NCBI GenBank assembly: GCA_965221845.1
Contig: OZ244919.1
Location: 558,001 to 622,000, forward strand
Source: JAJEFO01 sp965221845
GTDB lineage: Bacteria > Pseudomonadota > Alphaproteobacteria > Rhodobacterales > Rhodobacteraceae
DNA length: 64,000 nucleotides
Reading direction: 5' to 3'
The notes beneath the pieces are model-generated. The model searched no databases. It saw nothing but the letters and a program-made list of their open reading frames with translations, and was not told where the DNA came from. Shown here one piece after another: positions 60,557 through 64,000 of this stretch. The translations under genes and the position numbers were made by a program. How positions within the stretch are numbered: the stretch's first letter is position 1; each line of letters starts with the position of its first letter.

Positions 60557-61339
60557 TCATGCCTCGCCCGTTCCGAACGCGGGCCTGCGGCCTTCCCGAA
60601 ACGCGGCAAGCCCTTCGGCCAGTTCGTCCGTGCCCGCCGCCAAGGCGCCCGAGAGCGACTCGAGGACGCGCTCGCGCTCCTCGCCCTCGGCGGCGTTGAT
60701 CGACATCTTGACGAGCTCCGTCGCCCGCGGCCCGCGGCCCAGCACGGCCTGCGCCAGTCCCGCCGCGGCCGCCGCGCCGGCTCCGGCTGGCACGACGCGG
60801 TCGACGATGCCGAGCCTCAAGGCCTCTTCGGCCGAGAACACCTCGCCGAACAGCGCCATGCGTCGCACGGCCTGCGCGCCAAAGCGCCGGACGGCACGCT
60901 GCGTGCCGGACCATCCGGGGACGATGCCAAGGCCGGATTCCGGCTGGCCGAACTTCGCCTGCGCCTCCGCGACGCGAATGTCGGCGCAAGCGGCAAGCTC
61001 CAGCCCGCCGCCAAGAGCGTGCCCGTCGAGGACGGCGATGACGGGCTGGCGCAGCCTCGCCAGGGCGTCGAAGGCCGCATGCCCGTCGCGGATCCAGCGC
61101 CGCCCGAACCGTTCCGGGCTCTCGGCGGACCAGGCGTCGATGTCCCCGCCGGCGGAGAACGCCTTGCCTTCGCCCGAAAGGACGACGACCCGGATGTCGT
61201 CGCGGCGCTCGATCTCCCCGCACCGCGCCGCAAGACCGTCCACCATGGCGGCGTCAAGCGCATTCAGCCTGTCCGGCCTGACGATCCGGAGGTGCCCGAT
61301 CGCCCCGTCGGCCGTCAGCGACATCCGCGGCGCGCTCAC
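60557..61339 (-). CDS. enoyl-CoA hydratase/isomerase family protein
   Basis: This 260-residue crotonase-fold enzyme has the oxyanion-hole segments AFSAGGDIDAW (near residue 65) and HALGGGLELAACADIRVA (near 108), and the region KFGQPESGLGIVPGWSGTQRAVRRFG with the catalytic-glutamate position in QPESGLG. It hydrates enoyl-CoA in fatty acid or aromatic acid breakdown. The GTG start overlaps the CoA-transferase stop (GTGA), so the two genes form one translational unit. Confidence 0.85.
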   Translation of the reverse strand: MSAPRMSLTADGAIGHLRIVRPDRLNALDAAMVDGLAARCGEIERRDDIRVVVLSGEGKAFSAGGDIDAWSAESPERFGRRWIRDGHAAFDALARLRQPVIAVLDGHALGGGLELAACADIRVAEAQAKFGQPESGLGIVPGWSGTQRAVRRFGAQAVRRMALFGEVFSAEEALRLGIVDRVVPAGAGAAAAAGLAQAVLGRGPRATELVKMSINAAEGEERERVLESLSGALAAGTDELAEGLAAFREGRRPAFGTGEA

Positions 61340-62907
61340 GGCATGAGCCCGAAAGGGGCCGGATCAAAGAGCGCCGCGTCCATCACGCGCAGGTCCCCGG
61401 CCACACTGAGCGGCGTTTCGGCCTGGCCAAGCACGTCACGCTGAATGTCCAGGCCCGGCGCGATCTCGCTCACTTCCAGCCCCTCCTCCGTCAGCCGCAT
61501 GACGCAGCGCTCCGTGACGTAGGTGACTTCCTGGCCCTGCGCGACGGCGCGCCGTCCGGAGAACGAGACATGGTCCACCCTGGGCACGACCTTGGCCGTG
61601 TGTCCCTCCGCGTCGATCGCCAGCCGGCCGCCGTCGATGCGCATCTTCGCGCCGGCGCTGAAGGTTCCCGAATACACGATCCGCCGGGCCCGCGCCGTGA
61701 TGTCGACGAAGCCTCCGGCACCCGCCGTCCGGTGCGGGGTCGATTTCAGCCTTGACACGTTGACGGAGCCGTCCGCCCCGATTTCGAGGAACGACAGCAG
61801 CGACGCGTCGAATCCCCCGGCCTGGAAATAGGTGAACTGGTGCGGCGAGGTCACGAAGGCGTCGGCATTCGCGGCGCAGCCGAACTTGAAGTCCAGCAAC
61901 GGGACGCCTCCGATCGCGCCCTGCTCTATCACCCAGGTGACGTCGCCGTGACGGCCCTCCTCGATGAACACGCGCGGCACGTTGGCAGACACGCCGAAAC
62001 CGATGTTCACCGCCCATCCCCTGCGAAGCTCCTGCGCCACGCGGCGCGCAATGACCTTGGGCACGCCGAACTCCATTTTCCGGAAACTGCCGACCGGGCG
62101 GATCAGCTCGCCGGATATCGCCGGATCGTGGAGCGTTGCGGTCGTCTGCAGCATGTCGGGCGCCTCGACGAGGGCGTCCACGAGAATGCCGGGCACATGG
62201 ACGTCATGAGGGCGCAGCGAGCCGTCCTGCGCCACCTGCCGCACCTGCGCGATTACGGTTCCGCCGCAATTGTGCGAGGCGAGCGCCATCTCCATCGCGC
62301 CGAGATAGGCGCCCTCGGAACTGAATCCCAGATTGCCGCGCCCGTCGCCGGTCGTGGCGCGGATTATGGCGACGTCCGGGCGAAGCGCGGCGAAGTACAG
62401 CCAGTCCTCGCCCTCGAATTCAACGCGCTTCACGATGGGCTCGGCGGCGGCGGCGGCGTTCATGGCGCCGCCCTCCTGGTCGGGGTCCACGAACGTGTCC
62501 ATGCCGACCTTGGTGAGAACCCCGGGGCGATGCCCCGCGCCTTCCCGCAGCATGTCAAAGACGACGCCCGAGGGCAGGTTGTACGCCTTGACCTCGTTCG
62601 AGGCGATCATCTGCCAGATGAGCGGCGGATCGGAGCTGGACGGGCCGGACGGATAGCTGCCGCCTATGATCCTCGCCAGGCATCCGGCCTTCGCGACATG
62701 GTCCACGCCCTTGACGCCGAACATGTCCCCGGCCGCGATCGGGTGGATCGTCGTCAGGTTCCTCGGGGACCCTTCGGCCTCGAACCGTTCGCCGATCGCC
62801 TGGAGCACCAGGTCGGGGCAGCACAGGCCGCTCGAGGCGTTGACGGCCACGACCGCGTCGTCCTGGATCAGCCCGGCCGCATCGGCTGCGCTCACCTGCT
62901 TTGTCAA
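61336..62907 (-). CDS. fused acyl-CoA:acetate/3-oxoacid CoA-transferase
   Basis: This 523-residue protein joins the alpha and beta halves of a class I CoA-transferase, as in YdiF. Features are VVAVNASSGLCCPDLVLQAIGERF at the start, GGSYPSGPSSSDPPLIWQMI, ATTGDGRGNLGFSSEGAYLGAMEMALASHNCGG, and GVSANVPRVFIEEG beginning the second half. I take TTG as start because GGAGG lies 5 bases before it and no ATG or GTG fits. It would move CoA between a short or branched acid and acetyl-CoA, feeding the enoyl-CoA hydratase encoded next. Operator site 2 lies 32 bases upstream. Confidence 0.85.
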   Translation of the reverse strand: MTKQVSAADAAGLIQDDAVVAVNASSGLCCPDLVLQAIGERFEAEGSPRNLTTIHPIAAGDMFGVKGVDHVAKAGCLARIIGGSYPSGPSSSDPPLIWQMIASNEVKAYNLPSGVVFDMLREGAGHRPGVLTKVGMDTFVDPDQEGGAMNAAAAAEPIVKRVEFEGEDWLYFAALRPDVAIIRATTGDGRGNLGFSSEGAYLGAMEMALASHNCGGTVIAQVRQVAQDGSLRPHDVHVPGILVDALVEAPDMLQTTATLHDPAISGELIRPVGSFRKMEFGVPKVIARRVAQELRRGWAVNIGFGVSANVPRVFIEEGRHGDVTWVIEQGAIGGVPLLDFKFGCAANADAFVTSPHQFTYFQAGGFDASLLSFLEIGADGSVNVSRLKSTPHRTAGAGGFVDITARARRIVYSGTFSAGAKMRIDGGRLAIDAEGHTAKVVPRVDHVSFSGRRAVAQGQEVTYVTERCVMRLTEEGLEVSEIAPGLDIQRDVLGQAETPLSVAGDLRVMDAALFDPAPFGLMP

Positions 62908-62938
62908 GACAGCCTCCCCGAGTGAGCCGCCGCAAGAA

Positions 62939-62953
62939 GTAACCGTCTGGTTA
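62939..62953 (-). promoter_or_regulatory. inverted-repeat operator, site 2
   Basis: GTAACCGTCTGGTTA lies 32 bases before the CoA-transferase start codon. It matches the reverse of site 1 at 14 of 15 positions. The distance to site 3 is exactly 100 bases, start to start. It probably controls the CoA-transferase/hydratase operon. Confidence 0.62.
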
Positions 62954-63038
62954 TCGGAAGCATGCCAAGCCCGAAGTGCCGAGACAAGCCCGGAACGCCC
63001 AAAAAGCCGACACCGAGGCCCGAAGGCCTTCCCAGCAG

Positions 63039-63054
63039 GTAACCGGCGGGTTAC
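63039..63054 (+). promoter_or_regulatory. inverted-repeat operator, site 3 (perfect palindrome)
   Basis: GTAACCGGCGGGTTAC lies 28 bases before the aldo/keto reductase start, with perfect 6-base arms and a 4-base centre. With site 2 it brackets the divergent promoter region. The shared arms with sites 1 and 2 suggest one repressor. Confidence 0.65.
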
Positions 63055-63082
63055 ATTTTGGACGGAATTGGAGGAACCGGCA

Positions 63083-63901
63083 ATGAACGTATTTTTCCAG
63101 AAGACCAATCAGCGCGCCTTCGGCACCTTTCCGCTGCAGGGAGACGTCGCAAGACAGGCGATTCTCGCCGCGGCCGAGGTCGGATACCGCGCATTCGACA
63201 CGGCGCAGATGTACGGCAACGAGGCCGAGGCCGGCGAAGCGCTGAAGGCGACGGGCATTCCGCGGGAGGACCTCTGCATCACGACCAAGGTCCATCCGGA
63301 CAATTTCGGCGAGGACAGGTTCATGGCCTCGGTCGAGCGGAGCCTGAAGGCGCTGCAGGTCGATCGCGTCGATGTCCTGCTGCTGCACTGGCCCCAGAAG
63401 GACGGCAGCGTCGCGTCGTCACTGAAGCTCCTGCAGGCGGCCCGCGACCGGGGGCTCGCGGGCGACATCGGCGTCTCGAACTACACGGTCCAGATGATGA
63501 GGGACGCGAAGTCCATCGTCGACGCGCCGATCGTGACCAACCAGGTCGAGTTCCATCCGCTCCTGAACCAGGACCGTCTCCTCGCCGGCGCGAACGAGGT
63601 CGGGATCCCTCTCTCGTCCTATTGCTCCGTCGCTCGCGGCGAGGTGTTCAGGCATCCCGAGTTCGCCGAGATCGGCGCCGCGTACGGGAAGACCGCGGGA
63701 CAGGTGGTGCTGCGCTGGATCGTCCAGAAGGGCGTGAGCGTGAACACGATGTCGACGAAGCCGGAGAACATCCGGGCGAATTTCGACATCATGGACTTCA
63801 CGCTTTCGAGCGTGGACATGGCGCGGATCGAGAGGCTCACCGCGACAGGCTACAGGATCGTCGGGAAAGACCTGGTGCCGTGGGCGCCGGACTGGGACTG
63901 A
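63083..63901 (+). CDS. aldo/keto reductase (2,5-diketogluconate reductase type)
   Basis: This 272-residue NADPH-dependent reductase has the complete AKR tetrad: Asp and Tyr in FDTAQMYGNE (about residues 39-44), Lys in ITTKVHPD (about 72) and His in LLLHWPQ (about 102). GVSNYTVQMM and the NQVEFHPLLNQ strand are typical of the family. It starts at ATG behind GGAGGAA. Operator site 3 is just upstream, so it is likely co-regulated with the divergent CoA-transferase operon. The substrate is unknown. Confidence 0.9.
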   Translation: MNVFFQKTNQRAFGTFPLQGDVARQAILAAAEVGYRAFDTAQMYGNEAEAGEALKATGIPREDLCITTKVHPDNFGEDRFMASVERSLKALQVDRVDVLLLHWPQKDGSVASSLKLLQAARDRGLAGDIGVSNYTVQMMRDAKSIVDAPIVTNQVEFHPLLNQDRLLAGANEVGIPLSSYCSVARGEVFRHPEFAEIGAAYGKTAGQVVLRWIVQKGVSVNTMSTKPENIRANFDIMDFTLSSVDMARIERLTATGYRIVGKDLVPWAPDWD

Positions 63902-63966
63902 TCCCGCCCGGCCGTTCCGGGAGAGGCGGATCCCGTCCGGATCCGGTTCCCGAGGCGGGATCGCGG

Positions 63967-64000
63967 TCAGCGGTTGCCCCGGATCATGTCGCTTGCCTTC
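63967..64000 (-). CDS. possible 3' end of a gene leaving the window
   Basis: Read on the minus strand the last bases encode KASDMIRGNR and then TGA. This looks like the end of a real protein but is too short to identify. The 65 bases between this stop and the aldo/keto reductase stop hold a GC-rich inverted stretch but no clear terminator. Confidence 0.35.
   Translation of the reverse strand, partial: KASDMIRGNR

Overview
The window reads as chromosome of a high-GC alphaproteobacterium, most likely of Rhodobacterales affinity. The inference rests on the gene order bamE-like / DUF177 / rpmF / plsX / fabH / ihfA / MerR, a long-form dCTP deaminase, an OlsB-type ornithine lipid acyltransferase, and many TRAP and ABC importers. 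The share of frameshifted transposases and gene remnants is unusually high, which suggests recent IS activity and gene decay.

Layout. 1-2.4 kb (minus): a TakP-type TRAP operon with its dctM cut by the window edge, followed by an IS5-like remnant. 2.7-6.5 kb (minus): rplM-rpsI, a Uup-type ABC-F ATPase and OlsB. 6.6-12.8 kb: msrB, a BamE-like lipoprotein, DUF177, rpmF, plsX, fabH, ihfA, a MerR regulator and tRNA-Pro(GGG). 12.9-15.1 kb: dCTP deaminase and a wrecked transposase. 15.6-21.9 kb: DctB/DctD two-component system plus a second TRAP operon; this DctD lacks the GAFTGA loop. 21.9-24.8 kb (minus): DUF2306 membrane protein, SDR pseudogene, lactonase-like amidohydrolase and PfkB kinase.

26.1-36.0 kb is one long operon: a fused E1 alpha/beta thiamine-diphosphate dehydrogenase, a stand-alone lipoyl protein, an alpha/beta hydrolase (together resembling a split AcoC E2), a complete CUT1 ABC importer whose two permeases carry extra membrane segments, and a GMC oxidoreductase. 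38.1-47.0 kb is a second module: a ROK regulator facing a Ugp-like ABC importer, a 2H-phosphoesterase (DUF1868), an inositol-monophosphatase-like phosphatase and a Na/Pi transporter. The latter order suggests uptake and stepwise dephosphorylation of a phosphodiester.

47.0-53.0 kb is an accessory hot spot. It holds a direct, apparently identical 2,387-bp copy of the dctM-DUF2306 segment found at 20.4-22.8 kb, a dispersed repeat at its edge, an integrase remnant split by a 960-bp IS5-family element with a TGA target duplication, a BrnTA toxin-antitoxin pair, and a 914-bp IS with 33-bp inverted repeats. 53.3-56.2 kb (minus) is a Frc/Rbs-type sugar ABC importer. 57.0-60.2 kb contains a broken aldo/keto reductase, a second BrnTA pair and a decayed ISNCY-like transposase. 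60.6-63.9 kb has an enoyl-CoA hydratase and CoA-transferase divergent from an aldo/keto reductase. One inverted-repeat motif occurs upstream of both aldo/keto reductase genes and of the CoA-transferase, which suggests a small shared regulon.
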